Part shown: positions 1-7,798 of the stretch, piece after piece
Layout of the letters: each line of letters begins with the position of its first letter
Position numbering within the stretch: the stretch's first letter is position 1
Source: Burkholderiales bacterium
GTDB lineage: Bacteria > Pseudomonadota > Gammaproteobacteria > Burkholderiales > Burkholderiaceae_C
Assembly (NCBI GenBank): GCA_016702555.1
Contig: JADJDV010000007.1
Coordinates: forward strand, 186,001-250,000
Direction of reading: 5' to 3'
Length of the DNA: 64,000 bases
The notes under the pieces: model-generated
The model's database searches: none
Told to the model about the DNA's origin: nothing
Seen by the model: only the letters and a program-made list of their open reading frames with translations
Program-made: the position numbers and the translations under genes

Positions 1-143
1 ACCTTCATCATGAACACCGGGTAGATGCCCATCAGCGGCGCCAGCGCGAAGAACGCCGCCATGATGAGGAAGACGATGCGGTGGGTGCGCGCGGCGTCGG
101 TGGCCTTGGCCGCGGCGGTCACGGGAGTCGATGCGGTGGCCAT
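1..143 (-). CDS. livM: branched-chain amino acid ABC transporter permease LivM (N-terminal fragment)
   Basis: Only the first 47 codons are inside the window; the gene continues past the left edge. Its ATG (143) follows the TAA of livH after three bases, so the two permeases are translationally linked. The visible part has a Thr/Ala-rich cytoplasmic start and then the beginning of a hydrophobic helix, as in LivM-type permeases, which carry a soluble N-terminal stretch before their membrane segments. LivM normally pairs with LivH to form the membrane channel of a high-affinity branched-chain amino acid importer. The assignment relies mostly on operon position, because little of the sequence is visible. 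Confidence 0.75.
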   Translation of the reverse strand, partial: MATASTPVTAAAKATDAARTHRIVFLIMAAFFALAPLMGIYPVFMMK

Positions 144-146
144 GGC

Positions 147-1031
147 TTACTTCTGCGCTCCGAACAGGCCTGCCGGGCGGATCAGCAGCACGATGGTCAT
201 GATGATGAAGATGACGGTGGTCGAGGCCTCGGGGTAGAACACCTTGGTCAGGCCCTCGATCAGGCCGAGGCCGAAGCCGGTGACGATGGCGCCCATGATC
301 GAGCCCATGCCGCCGATCACGACGACGGCGAACACCACGATGATCAGGTTGGCGCCCATGCCGGGGCTGACCTGGTAGATGGGCGCGGCCATCACGCCGG
401 CCAGCGCGGCCAGCGCCACGCCGAAGCCGTAGGTCAGCGTGATCATGCGCGGCACGTTGATGCCGAAGGCCTGCACCAGTTGCGGGTTCTCGGTGGCGGC
501 GCGCAGGTAGCCACCCAGTTTGGTGCGCTCCACCACGAACCAGGTCGCCAGGCAGATCGTCAGCGAGGCGATGATGACCCAGCCGCGGTAGATCGGCAGG
601 AACATGAAGCCTAAGTTGGTGCCGCCCTGCAATTGGGACGGCATCGAGTAGGGCAGGCCGGTGGAGCCGAATTCGTTGCGGAACAGGCCCTCGATGATGA
701 GCGCCAGGCCGAAGGTCAGCAGCAGGCCGTACAAATGGTCGAGCTTGTACAGGCGCACCAGCATGGTGCGCTCGATGACCAGCCCGGTGGCGCCGACGAT
801 GATCGGCACGATGAGCAGTGACCACCAGTAGCCCAGGCCCAGCTTGTTGAGCAGCAGGTAGGCGCCGAAGGCGCCCAGCATGTACTGGGCGCCATGGGCG
901 AAGTTGATGATGTTGAGCAGGCCGAAGATGACGGCCAGCCCCAGCGACAGCAGGGCGTAGAACGAACCGTTGATGAGGCCGATGAGCAGCTGCCCCATCA
1001 TGGCCTGGATCGGGATGCCAAAGATTTCCAT
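147..1031 (-). CDS. livH: branched-chain amino acid ABC transporter permease LivH
   Basis: This 294-residue protein is hydrophobic almost throughout, with about eight predicted membrane helices, and has the usual LivH length. Conserved family stretches include NGSFYALLSLGLAVIFGLLN near residue 20, the NFAHGA segment, and the GGMGSIMGAIVTGFGLGLIEG loop region near residue 240, which contacts the ATPases. It forms the inner-membrane pore with LivM. It lies 47 bases downstream of the binding-protein gene and three bases before livM in a livG-livF-binding protein-livH-livM order. Substrate specificity cannot be read from the permease: leucine/isoleucine/valine is typical, but urea, amides or aromatic acids are known for close relatives. 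Confidence 0.93.
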   Translation of the reverse strand: MEIFGIPIQAMMGQLLIGLINGSFYALLSLGLAVIFGLLNIINFAHGAQYMLGAFGAYLLLNKLGLGYWWSLLIVPIIVGATGLVIERTMLVRLYKLDHLYGLLLTFGLALIIEGLFRNEFGSTGLPYSMPSQLQGGTNLGFMFLPIYRGWVIIASLTICLATWFVVERTKLGGYLRAATENPQLVQAFGINVPRMITLTYGFGVALAALAGVMAAPIYQVSPGMGANLIIVVFAVVVIGGMGSIMGAIVTGFGLGLIEGLTKVFYPEASTTVIFIIMTIVLLIRPAGLFGAQK

Positions 1032-1078
1032 GCTTTAACCGACGTTCATGCCTTGCTGTCGCGCCTCAAGGGGCAGCC

Positions 1079-2299
1079 TTACTTCTTGGCCACCAGCGGG
1101 CAGTTGCCTTCCTCGATCGGGCGGAACGCCTTGTCGGCCGGGATGGTCGCCATCAGCTTGTAGTAGTCGTACGGGCCCTTGGACTCGCTCGGCTTCTTGA
1201 CCTCGAACAGGTACACCGGGTGGATCTTGCGGCCGTCGGCGCGCACGCTGCCCTTGCCGAACAGCGGGTCATCGGTGGGCAGTTCCTTCATCTTGGCCAC
1301 CACCTTGGTGCCGTCGTCGGTCTTGGCCGCGTCGACCGCCTTCAGGTAGTGCAGCACGCCGGCGTACACGCCCGCGTGGTCGGACGAAGGGTACTTGCCG
1401 CCGTGGGCCGCGGCGAAACGCTTGGCCCAGGCGCGGGTCTGATCGTTGGTGTCCCAGTAGAAGGCCTCGGTGATCTGCAGGCCCTGCGCCGCGGCCAGGC
1501 CCAGGCCGTGCACGTCGGGCAGGAACACCAGCAGGCCGGCCAGCTTCTGGCCGCCCTTGACGATGCCGAACTCGGCCGCCTGCTTGATCGAGTTGATGGT
1601 GTCGCCGCCGGCGTTGGCCAGGCCGATGATCTTGGCCTTGGACGACTGCGCCTGCAGCAGGAAGGACGAGAAGTCCTGCGTGTTCAGCGGGACCTTGACA
1701 TCGCCCAGCACCTTGCCGCCGGCGGCCTTGACCACCTCGGCGGTGTCGCGCTCCAGCGCATGGCCGAAGGCGTAGTCGGCGGTCAGGAAGAACCAGCTGT
1801 CGCCGCCGCTCTTGACCACCGCGCTGCCGGTGCCGTGCGCCAGCATCCAGGTGTCGTACAGCCAGTGCACGGTGTTGGGCGAGCAGGCCTTGCCGGTCAG
1901 GTCGGAACTGGCGGCGCCGGTGTTCACGAAGGCCTTGCCTTTCTCCTTGGCGATCTGGTTGATGGCCAGGGCCACCGAGGAGGTCGGCACGTCGGCGATC
2001 ATGTCCACGCCGTCGGTGTCGAACCACTTGCGCGCGATGCTGGAGCCCACGTCGGGCTTGTTCTGGTGGTCGGCCGAGACGACGTCGATCTTCAGCTTGG
2101 AGCCGGTGGCCTTCAGGTAATCCTCGACCGCCATCTTGGCGGCCACCACCGAACCCGGCCCGCCGATGTCGGCGTACAGGCCCGACATGTCGTTCATCAC
2201 GCCGATCCTGACGACGTTGTCGGAGACTTGCGCCTGCGCCGCACCGGCACCAATCAGGCCGATGCCAGCGATCAGGCTGCACAGCAATTTGCGTTTCAT
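1079..2299 (-). CDS. branched-chain amino acid-type ABC transporter periplasmic substrate-binding protein
   Basis: The product is a 406-residue Peripla_BP_6-type binding protein, exported by an N-terminal signal peptide (MKRK, hydrophobic core, cleavage after AQA near residue 24). The mature start VVRIGVMNDMSGLYADIGGPG is the canonical first strand and loop of this family. The ATG at 2299 is chosen because an AAGGAG ribosome site sits eight bases before it; an in-frame GTG nine bases upstream overlaps that site and is unlikely. It captures ligand in the periplasm for LivHM/LivGF. It lies inside the liv operon between livF and livH. Relatives of this subgroup are often annotated as ABC transporter substrate-binding protein of unknown ligand, so leucine binding should not be assumed. 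Confidence 0.9.
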   Translation of the reverse strand: MKRKLLCSLIAGIGLIGAGAAQAQVSDNVVRIGVMNDMSGLYADIGGPGSVVAAKMAVEDYLKATGSKLKIDVVSADHQNKPDVGSSIARKWFDTDGVDMIADVPTSSVALAINQIAKEKGKAFVNTGAASSDLTGKACSPNTVHWLYDTWMLAHGTGSAVVKSGGDSWFFLTADYAFGHALERDTAEVVKAAGGKVLGDVKVPLNTQDFSSFLLQAQSSKAKIIGLANAGGDTINSIKQAAEFGIVKGGQKLAGLLVFLPDVHGLGLAAAQGLQITEAFYWDTNDQTRAWAKRFAAAHGGKYPSSDHAGVYAGVLHYLKAVDAAKTDDGTKVVAKMKELPTDDPLFGKGSVRADGRKIHPVYLFEVKKPSESKGPYDYYKLMATIPADKAFRPIEEGNCPLVAKK

Positions 2300-2338
2300 A
2301 GGTAACACTCCTTCAGTTAGGTTACAGCCACAAGAAAT

Positions 2339-3049
2339 CTATACGCCCAGGTACTCGCGCAGCATGTCGGCGCTGTCGTGCAGCTCCGCGGCGCTGAGTT
2401 CGCGCACGATCAGGCCGCGCTCCATGATGTAGAAGCGGTCGGCCAGGGTGCGGCGAAGCGGAAGTTCTGCTCCACCATCAGCACCGTGAAGCCGCGCGCG
2501 CAACTCGCGGATCATGCGCGCCAGCGCCTGCACGATCACCGGCGCCAGACCTTCGGAAATCTCATCCAGCAGCAGGATCTTGGCGCCGGTGCGCAGGATG
2601 CGCGCCACCGCCAGCATCTGCTGGTCGCCGCCCGAGAGGCGCCCGCCGGGGCTGTTCTTGCGCGTCAGCAGGTTGGGGAACATGTCGTAGATCTCGCCCA
2701 CGCTCATGCCGCCCGGGGCTACCTCGGGCGGCAGCAGCAGGTTCTCCTGGCAGGTCAGCGAGGTCATGATGCCGCGCTCTTCGGGGCAATAGCCCACGCC
2801 CAGGCGGGCGATGTGGTGCGAGGCCAGCCGCACCGTCTCCTGGCCGTTGACCTGGATCGAGCCGGTGCGCTTGCCGACCAGGCCCATGATGGCGCGCAAG
2901 GTGGTGGTGCGGCCGGCGCCGTTGCGCCCCAGCAGCGTCACCACCTCGCCCGGCATCACGTCGATGTGGATGCCGTGCAGGATGTGCGACTCGCCGTACC
3001 AGGTGTGGACGTCCTTGAGCTGGATGGCGGGGGTGGATGCGGTGCTCAT
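2339..3049 (-). CDS. livF: branched-chain amino acid ABC transporter ATPase LivF (internally frame-shifted segment)
   Basis: This 236-residue cytoplasmic ATPase pairs with LivG. It shows Walker A at about residues 41-48 (GRNGAGRT, with Arg where Lys is usual), the signature LSGGDQQ, and Walker B ILLLDEISEGLAP. Between about 2449 and 2500 the translation reads LHGADGGAELPLRR, where LivF proteins normally have a stretch like GFTVLMVEQNFRFAAP. The normal sequence is recovered if two bases are restored in a CG repeat (2493-2501) and one in a G run (2446-2448). The three missing bases restore frame, so the gene still looks open, but the switch-loop segment (MVEQN) is lost. It is 17 bases downstream of livG and 40 bases upstream of the binding-protein start. 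Confidence 0.88.
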   Translation of the reverse strand: MSTASTPAIQLKDVHTWYGESHILHGIHIDVMPGEVVTLLGRNGAGRTTTLRAIMGLVGKRTGSIQVNGQETVRLASHHIARLGVGYCPEERGIMTSLTCQENLLLPPEVAPGGMSVGEIYDMFPNLLTRKNSPGGRLSGGDQQMLAVARILRTGAKILLLDEISEGLAPVIVQALARMIRELRARLHGADGGAELPLRRTLADRFYIMERGLIVRELSAAELHDSADMLREYLGV

Positions 3050-3065
3050 GTCGAAACTTCAGTGT

Positions 3066-3842
3066 TCAGCCGTGCGCGCCCTGCAGCTCGGTATCGCTGC
3101 TGCCCATGTAGGCCTCCAGCACCTGCGGGTTGTGCGAGACCTGCTCGTACGGCCCCTCGGCGATGACCTCGCCGAACTGCAGCACGGTGATGGTGTCGGC
3201 GATCTTGCCGACCACGCCCATGTTGTGCTCCACCATCAGGATGGTGCGGTTGGCGGCCACCTTCTTGATCAGATCGGTCACCATGTCGACGTCCTCGGCG
3301 CCCATGCCCTGGGTCGGCTCGTCCAGCAGCATCAGCTTGGGCTCCATCGCCAGCGTGGTGGCGATCTCCAGCGCGCGCTTGCGGCCATAGGGCAACTCGA
3401 CCGCCGTCAGATGGGCGAAGTCGGCCAGACCGACGAAGCCCAGCAGTTCCATGCAGCGCTCATTGAGCTGGTCCAGCGTGCGCTCGGACCTCCAGAAGTT
3501 GAAGGCGGTGCCGAGCTTTTGCTGCAGCGCCACGCGCACGTTCTCCAGCACGCTCATGTTGGGAAACGTGGACGAGATCTGGAACGAGCGCACCACGCCG
3601 CGGCGGGCGATGTCGGCCGGTTTCTCGCGCGTGATGTCGTGGCCATCGAACACGATCTGGCCACGCGTGGGCTCCAGGAACTTGGTCAGCAGGTTGAAGC
3701 AGGTGGTCTTGCCCGCGCCATTGGGCCCGATCAGCGCGTGGATGGTGCCGCGTTGCACCTTGAGATCAACGCCGTTGACGGCCACGAAACCCTTGAACTC
3801 CTTCACGAGCCCGCGCGTTTCCAAAATAATGTCCGAACTCAT
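3066..3842 (-). CDS. livG: branched-chain amino acid ABC transporter ATPase LivG
   Basis: A 258-residue ABC ATPase, first gene of the liv operon. Walker A is GPNGAGKTT (about residue 40), Walker B is LMLLDEPTQGM, and the switch histidine is in MVEHNM. The signature loop reads LPYGRKRALEIA instead of LSGG, a degenerate form I associate with LivG homologues of Burkholderiales. The C-terminal part continues with the LivG-specific extension after the VEHNM motif (GEVIAEGPYEQV). It drives import together with LivF on the inner face of the inner membrane. No upstream gene on the same strand is close, so the operon promoter should lie in the 218-base spacer 3843-4060. Confidence 0.95.
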   Translation of the reverse strand: MSSDIILETRGLVKEFKGFVAVNGVDLKVQRGTIHALIGPNGAGKTTCFNLLTKFLEPTRGQIVFDGHDITREKPADIARRGVVRSFQISSTFPNMSVLENVRVALQQKLGTAFNFWRSERTLDQLNERCMELLGFVGLADFAHLTAVELPYGRKRALEIATTLAMEPKLMLLDEPTQGMGAEDVDMVTDLIKKVAANRTILMVEHNMGVVGKIADTITVLQFGEVIAEGPYEQVSHNPQVLEAYMGSSDTELQGAHG

Positions 3843-4000
3843 GTGGTCCGTGTGGCGATAAATCGCTGCTCCGTGTTTTGAACCGGCGGATTATGCGGAC
3901 CGCTTCCGCCCGCGCCGATTGGGGTTTGTACCCGAGTGAATCTGCGTGCCGCCGAATCCGGTGGCAAAACGCATCTTTGAATTAAATGTGCGGCTTTCCC

Positions 4001-4028
4001 TTGCCACTTTTGCGCAGGAAGCTATATT
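4001..4028 (+). promoter_or_regulatory. sigma70-like promoter match pointing antisense into the next gene
   Basis: TTGCCA at 4001-4006 and TATATT at 4023-4028 are separated by 16 bases, each hexamer differing from consensus at one position. The surrounding spacer is clearly AT-richer than the flanking genes. Transcription would run rightward, antisense to the 3' end of the glutamate-synthase-domain gene, because no plus-strand gene starts until about 6.1 kb. It may be fortuitous. Confidence 0.3.
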
Positions 4029-4060
4029 AATTGTAGTGCCTGCAATCTCCGCCGAACTTC

Positions 4061-5971
4061 TTATGGGCGTTCGATCGTGTTCTGCGGCGCGTCGCCAGCG
4101 TGCGATGCGCCCGATGCGGTCCATTCGTCGGGCACGTGCGTGGGCGTGCTCGCGCTCGGGATCGCCCGGTGGACGTTGGACTGCTTGGGCACCAGGCGGG
4201 TGACCGCCCGCGGGTGGGGTGCGGGACGGCGGCTCAACTCTTCAGCAATCTGCACGGCCGACGCAGGGCGGCCCGCGATGGTCGGCCGGATGCCCCTCAG
4301 CGCCAGTTCCTCGTCGGTGGGCATGCGCGGCGCGAAGCTGTGTGCGTCGGCGAGCGGCCAGTACAGGCGGTAGACGTTGTGCTGGTGCTCCAGGTCGTCC
4401 AGGATGGCGCCAAAGCGCATGGTCGGCATCATGGCCGACAGCAGGCGCACGCGGGTGCTGTCCACGCGCCGCACGATGTGGTGCGTGTACAGCTGATCGG
4501 GGTGCATCAACCCAGCCGCTTGCAGCAGCTCTTTCAGCGCATGCAGGGTGTTGGCGTGGTATTGGGACACGCGCTGCGCCTTGTCGGGCACCACCAGCGC
4601 GCGCTGGCGCAGCGGATCCTGCGTGGTGATGCCCGTCGGGCAATGGCCGCTGTGGCAGACCTGCGCCTGGATGCAGCCCAGCGCCATCATGAAGCCGCGT
4701 CCCGAGTTGCACCAGTCGGCGCCCAGCGCGAACATGCGCGCCAGGTCAAACGAGGTGATGACCTTGCCGGCCGCACCGATCTTGACGCGGTGCCGCAGGT
4801 TGACGCCGATCAGCGTGTTGCTCACCAGATTCAGGCCCTCCTGCACGGGGGAGCCCATGTGGTCGGCAAACTCGATGGGCGCCGCGCCGGTGCCGCCCTC
4901 GGCGCCGTCCACCACGATGTAGTCGGGGGTGATGTCGGTTTCCAGCATCGCCTTGACGATGCCGAACCACTCCCAGATGTGGCCGATGCACAGCTTGAAT
5001 CCCACCGGCTTGCCGCCCGAGAGATCGCGCAGGCGCGCGATGAAGTGCATCAACTCGACCGGTGTCGAGAACGCACTGTGCGCCGAGGGCGACACGCAAT
5101 CCACCCCCACCGGCACGCCACGCGCGGCGGCGATCTCGGCGGTCACCTTGGCGCCCGGCAGCACGCCGCCGTGCCCTGGCTTGGCGCCCTGGCTGATCTT
5201 GATCTCGATCATCTTGACCTGCGGGTCGTTTGCCTGGCTTGCAAAGCGCTCGGGGTTGAAGCTGCCATCGGCGTTGCGGCAGCCGAAATAGCCCGAGCCG
5301 ATCTCCCAGATCAGGTCGCCCCCATGCTCGCGGTGGTAGCGGCTGATGCCGCCCTCGCCCGTGTCGTGTGCGAAACCCCCCTGCTTGGCGCCCAGGTTCA
5401 GCGCCATGACGGCTTGCGACCCCAGGGCGCCAAAGCTCATCGCCGAAATGTTGAACACGCTGGCGTTGTAGGGCTGACGGCAGGGCGAGACGCCTTCGCG
5501 CGGGGTGTCGGGCCGCCCGCCGATCCAGACGCGGAAATCGTGCGAGTCGATGTGCGTGGTCTGCAGCGAGTGGTTGATCCATTCGTAGCCGTCGGCGCCC
5601 ACGTCCAGCTTGGTGCCGAAGGGCCGCACATCGGGCACGCCCTTGGCGCGCTGATACACCACGCTGCGCTGCGCCCGCGTGAAGGGCTCGCCTACCTCGT
5701 GGTCACCCTCGACAAAGTACTGGCGAATCTCGGGCCGGATGAACTCCAGCAGGAAGCGCAGGTGTCCCAGGATCGGGTAGTTGCGCAGCACCGAGTGGCG
5801 CGTTTGCAGCAGGTCGCGCACGCCCAGGGCCACCAGCGCGCCCGAGAGCGCGAACCACAGCAGCCCCCGGCCAAACGCGATGATCGAGAACAGGCTCAGC
5901 AGCAGCAGCAGCCCGCACAGCGTCAGGGTGGTGAAACGGATGGTGTTGGCCAGCGTCAGGGGTTGCTTCAT
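4061..5971 (-). CDS. FMN-binding glutamate synthase family protein (GltB central/FMN domain, membrane-anchored)
   Basis: A 636-residue protein with two hydrophobic helices at residues 12-53, followed by a glutamate-synthase-type FMN barrel. Recognisable parts are FNISAMSFGALGSQAV, the glycine-rich GAEGGTGAAP phosphate loop, and Cys-x5-Cys-x4-Cys at about residues 432-443, matching the 3Fe-4S ligands of GltB. It lacks the amidotransferase and C-terminal beta-helix domains of full GltB, so it is the stand-alone subfamily found in many proteobacteria. Its physiological reaction is not established; amino-nitrogen redox chemistry at the membrane is an inference. The C-terminal 30 residues are low-complexity. 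No operon partner is evident: the next gene is divergent, 155 bases away. Confidence 0.88.
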   Translation of the reverse strand: MKQPLTLANTIRFTTLTLCGLLLLLSLFSIIAFGRGLLWFALSGALVALGVRDLLQTRHSVLRNYPILGHLRFLLEFIRPEIRQYFVEGDHEVGEPFTRAQRSVVYQRAKGVPDVRPFGTKLDVGADGYEWINHSLQTTHIDSHDFRVWIGGRPDTPREGVSPCRQPYNASVFNISAMSFGALGSQAVMALNLGAKQGGFAHDTGEGGISRYHREHGGDLIWEIGSGYFGCRNADGSFNPERFASQANDPQVKMIEIKISQGAKPGHGGVLPGAKVTAEIAAARGVPVGVDCVSPSAHSAFSTPVELMHFIARLRDLSGGKPVGFKLCIGHIWEWFGIVKAMLETDITPDYIVVDGAEGGTGAAPIEFADHMGSPVQEGLNLVSNTLIGVNLRHRVKIGAAGKVITSFDLARMFALGADWCNSGRGFMMALGCIQAQVCHSGHCPTGITTQDPLRQRALVVPDKAQRVSQYHANTLHALKELLQAAGLMHPDQLYTHHIVRRVDSTRVRLLSAMMPTMRFGAILDDLEHQHNVYRLYWPLADAHSFAPRMPTDEELALRGIRPTIAGRPASAVQIAEELSRRPAPHPRAVTRLVPKQSNVHRAIPSASTPTHVPDEWTASGASHAGDAPQNTIERP

Positions 5972-6126
5972 GGCAGCGCGCGCAGGGGTCCCGCGAGGGG
6001 TCGGAATCGATCCATCTTAGCCGCGCGCTGCCTCGTCCGTTGGTCTGGCCGATTAGGCGTTTCCCCCCATCGGCGTCCGAGTCTTTTCTTCGATACTGCG
6101 CGCTTTACATTTCCATGAGATTTGCC

Positions 6127-7716
6127 ATGACCCGATCACACAAGCGTGCGGCGCTGATCTGCGCCCTTCTTGCCCTGGCCGCCGTGCCGGCACAGGCCAA
6201 GACCTTCAAATGGGCCAGCGCCAGCGACATCCCCACCCTGGACATCCATTCGCAGAACAACGCGCTGGGCAACGGCGTGCACGCGGCGGTGTACGAATCG
6301 CTGGTGTACTACAACAGCAAGACCTTCAAGCTCGAGCCCATGCTGGCCACGGCCTGGAAGCAGGTCAGCCCGACGCAAATGCAGTTCACGCTGCGCCAGG
6401 GCGTCAAGTTCAGCGACGGCAGCGCCATGACGGCCGAGGACGTGAAGTACTCGCTCGAGCGCGCCATGGCCAAGACCTCCAACTACAACGTCTACACCCA
6501 GGGCATCGACAAGGTGGTGGCCGGCGCGGGCACCGTCGACGTGTTCACCAAGTCGCCCAACCCGGTGCTGCTGAACCAGTTGACCGAACTGCGCATCATG
6601 AGCCGCGCCTGGGCCGAGAAGCACGGCTCGCTTGAGCCCAAAGACATCAAGACCAAGGAAGAAAGCCACGCCCACCGCAACGCCATGGGCACCGGACCCT
6701 TCATGGTGAAAGAGTGGCAGCCCGACCAGAAGCTGGTGATGGTGGACAACCCCAACTGGTGGGGCCACGCCGCCAAGGCCAAGCCGGGCAACGTCACCGA
6801 GATCGTCTACACCCCCATCAAGTCCGAGGCCACGCGCATGGCCGCGCTGCTGTCGGGCGCGGTCGACCTGGTGCTGGACCCGACGCCGCAGGACCTGCAG
6901 CGCGTGCAGAGCAACCAGGCGTTGAAGGTGGTGACCGGCCCCGAGAACCGCACCATCTTCTTCGGCATGGACCAGCACCGCGACGAACTGCCCGGCAGCA
7001 ACGTCAAGGGCAAGAACCCGCTGAAGGACCAGCGCGTGCGCCAGGCGCTGTACCAGGCGATCGACATCGACGCCATCCACAAGGTGGTGATGCGGGGCCT
7101 GAGCCAGAACACCGGCACCCTGATCGCGCCACAGGTCAACGGCTGGACCAAGAAGGCCGACCAGCGCTACCCCTACAACGCCGCCGCCGCGCAGAAGCTG
7201 CTGGCCGACGCCGGCTACAAGGACGGCTTCGAGGTCGACTTCGCCTGCCCCAACAACCGCTACATCGCCGACGAGCGCATCTGCCAGGCGGTGGCGGCGA
7301 TGTGGGCCAAGGTGGGGGTCAAGGCCAAGCTGCGCACGCTGCCGCTGGTGACCTACTTCCCCATGATCCAGCGCAACGAGGCCAGCATCTACATGCTCGG
7401 CTGGGGCGTGCCCACCTTCGACGCGCTCTACAGCCTGCAGTCGCTGGTGCGCAGCGTCGGCGCCGGTGGCGACGGCAACTACAACGTCGGCCGCTACAGC
7501 AACCCGCAGATGGACGCGCTGGTCGAGCGCGTCAAGGTCGAGGTCGACCACAAGACCCGCAACGAACTGATCGAGCGCGCCCTGATCCTGGAGCACCAGG
7601 ACGTCTCGCACCTGCCGCTGCACAACCAGGTCATCCCCTGGGCGATGAAGAAGGAAATCGACGTGGTGCACCGCGCCGACAACCGGCTGGACTGGCGGCT
7701 GATCACGGTCAAGTAA
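6127..7716 (+). CDS. ABC transporter substrate-binding protein, family 5 (peptide/nickel type)
   Basis: A 529-residue SBP_bac_5 protein with a signal peptide ending AQA near residue 24 and mature start KTFKWASASDIPTLDIHSQN. It keeps the family landmarks LRQGVKFSDGSAMTAEDVKYSLERA and a late QRNEASIYMLGWGVPTFDAL domain. These lipoprotein-like or soluble periplasmic receptors bind oligopeptides, dipeptides, nickel or related ligands; the ligand here is unknown. I chose the ATG at 6127; an in-frame ATG at 6115 adds four residues and cannot be excluded, since neither has a strong ribosome site (GAGA precedes 6127). It stands alone without permease or ATPase genes and ends at a strong terminator, so it must serve a transporter encoded elsewhere. 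Confidence 0.93.
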   Translation: MTRSHKRAALICALLALAAVPAQAKTFKWASASDIPTLDIHSQNNALGNGVHAAVYESLVYYNSKTFKLEPMLATAWKQVSPTQMQFTLRQGVKFSDGSAMTAEDVKYSLERAMAKTSNYNVYTQGIDKVVAGAGTVDVFTKSPNPVLLNQLTELRIMSRAWAEKHGSLEPKDIKTKEESHAHRNAMGTGPFMVKEWQPDQKLVMVDNPNWWGHAAKAKPGNVTEIVYTPIKSEATRMAALLSGAVDLVLDPTPQDLQRVQSNQALKVVTGPENRTIFFGMDQHRDELPGSNVKGKNPLKDQRVRQALYQAIDIDAIHKVVMRGLSQNTGTLIAPQVNGWTKKADQRYPYNAAAAQKLLADAGYKDGFEVDFACPNNRYIADERICQAVAAMWAKVGVKAKLRTLPLVTYFPMIQRNEASIYMLGWGVPTFDALYSLQSLVRSVGAGGDGNYNVGRYSNPQMDALVERVKVEVDHKTRNELIERALILEHQDVSHLPLHNQVIPWAMKKEIDVVHRADNRLDWRLITVK

Positions 7717-7738
7717 GTACCGCTGAAAGACCGGATGC

Positions 7739-7780
7739 CGGCGCCTGCCGTCCGCCAGTCGGGCGGCAGGCGCCGTTTTT
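7739..7780 (+). terminator. Rho-independent terminator after the family 5 binding-protein gene
   Basis: A perfect 12-base-pair stem (CGGCGCCTGCCG at 7739-7750 against 7764-7775) with a 13-base loop is followed at once by five T. It lies 22 bases after the stop codon, between two convergent genes. Confidence 0.93.
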
Positions 7781-7798
7781 GCGCGTGTCGCGGGTTCA

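Noticed and set aside
3360..3400. LivG with a non-canonical ABC signature (LPYGRKRA).
   Set aside because: I regard this as the normal form in LivG of this bacterial group, not a defect.
4100..6118. A long plus-strand open frame opposite the glutamate-synthase-domain gene.
   Set aside because: No ribosome site and no recognisable protein; the minus-strand product has intact iron-sulfur and FMN motifs.
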